Shown: in pieces, positions 6,153-6,256 of the stretch | Position numbering within the stretch: the first letter of the stretch is position 1 | How the letters are laid out: every line of letters starts with the position of its first letter | NCBI GenBank assembly: GCA_027489105.1 | Contig: JAIYAJ010000096.1 | Coordinates: 1-6,256, forward strand | Direction of reading: 5' to 3' | Source: Zymomonas sp. | Lineage (GTDB): Bacteria; Pseudomonadota; Alphaproteobacteria; Sphingomonadales; Sphingomonadaceae | DNA: 6,256 bases | Translations under genes and position numbers: made by a program | Notes under the pieces: generated by a model | What the model was told of the DNA's origin: nothing | Databases searched by the model: none | What the model saw: the letters and a program-made list of their open reading frames with translations, nothing else

Positions 6153-6256
6153 GAAGCTCTCCTGCCCGGACTATCGCGCCCCTCCCCGCTCCGGGTCGAG
6201 TCGCAACAAGCGGCTTGTCCCCGGCCGTGAGACCGGAGCCCGCTTGGCGTTGCTCA
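6153..6256. other. dnaE upstream region
   Basis: These 104 bases precede dnaE on the minus strand. They contain its Shine-Dalgarno sequence AGGAG (6163-6159) and a small palindrome ACAAG-CGG-CTTGT at 6206-6218. No convincing -35/-10 pair is seen. One minus-strand frame is open from the window edge to a TAG at 6173-6171 and could be the tail of an upstream gene, but the translated stretch is not recognisable. In several alphaproteobacteria dnaE follows lolCD; nothing here confirms that. Confidence 0.5.

Noticed and set aside
3411..6230. Very long plus-strand open frame (939 codons) opposite dnaE
   Set aside because: It lies antisense to a complete dnaE with intact motifs. Long open antisense frames are expected in high-GC DNA, and the product is a low-complexity His/Arg/Leu/Ala-rich sequence with no recognisable domain.

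Overview
The window looks like the chromosome of a GC-rich alphaproteobacterium, plausibly of the order Hyphomicrobiales. The evidence is the first 62 residues of ribosomal protein S2 at the left edge and a complete alphaproteobacterial-type DNA polymerase III alpha subunit on the right. Both housekeeping genes are on the minus strand, have strongly G/C-ended codons and point the same way (dnaE upstream, rpsB downstream). The species cannot be fixed from this sequence alone.

Layout. Positions 1-188 (minus) hold the 5' end of rpsB. Positions 189-512 are intergenic: the rpsB leader and a possible rpsB promoter, then the upstream region of a plus-strand operon. Positions 513-2690 (plus) hold three tightly packed genes: an MT-A70-family adenine-N6 methyltransferase, a 365-residue protein I do not recognise, and a PIN-domain (VapC-like) nuclease that overlaps the second gene by 4 bp. 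Positions 2712-6152 (minus) are dnaE, complete and convergent with the three-gene operon, with 21 bp between the stop codons. Positions 6153-6256 are the dnaE upstream region.

The three-gene block is clearly more AT-rich than its flanks, uses codons such as ATA, AGA and TTA that dnaE avoids, and runs against the housekeeping genes. It reads as a horizontally acquired cassette placed between dnaE and rpsB. A nucleic-acid methyltransferase, an unknown protein and a PIN RNase in one translationally coupled operon resemble the make-up of defence or toxin-antitoxin modules. This is the part of the window most likely to be an undescribed system. A working model, by inference only, is that the methyltransferase marks self DNA, the unknown protein acts as sensor, specificity or neutralising factor, and the PIN protein is the effector. 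No integrase, transposase, tRNA gene, CRISPR array or convincing flanking direct repeat was seen.
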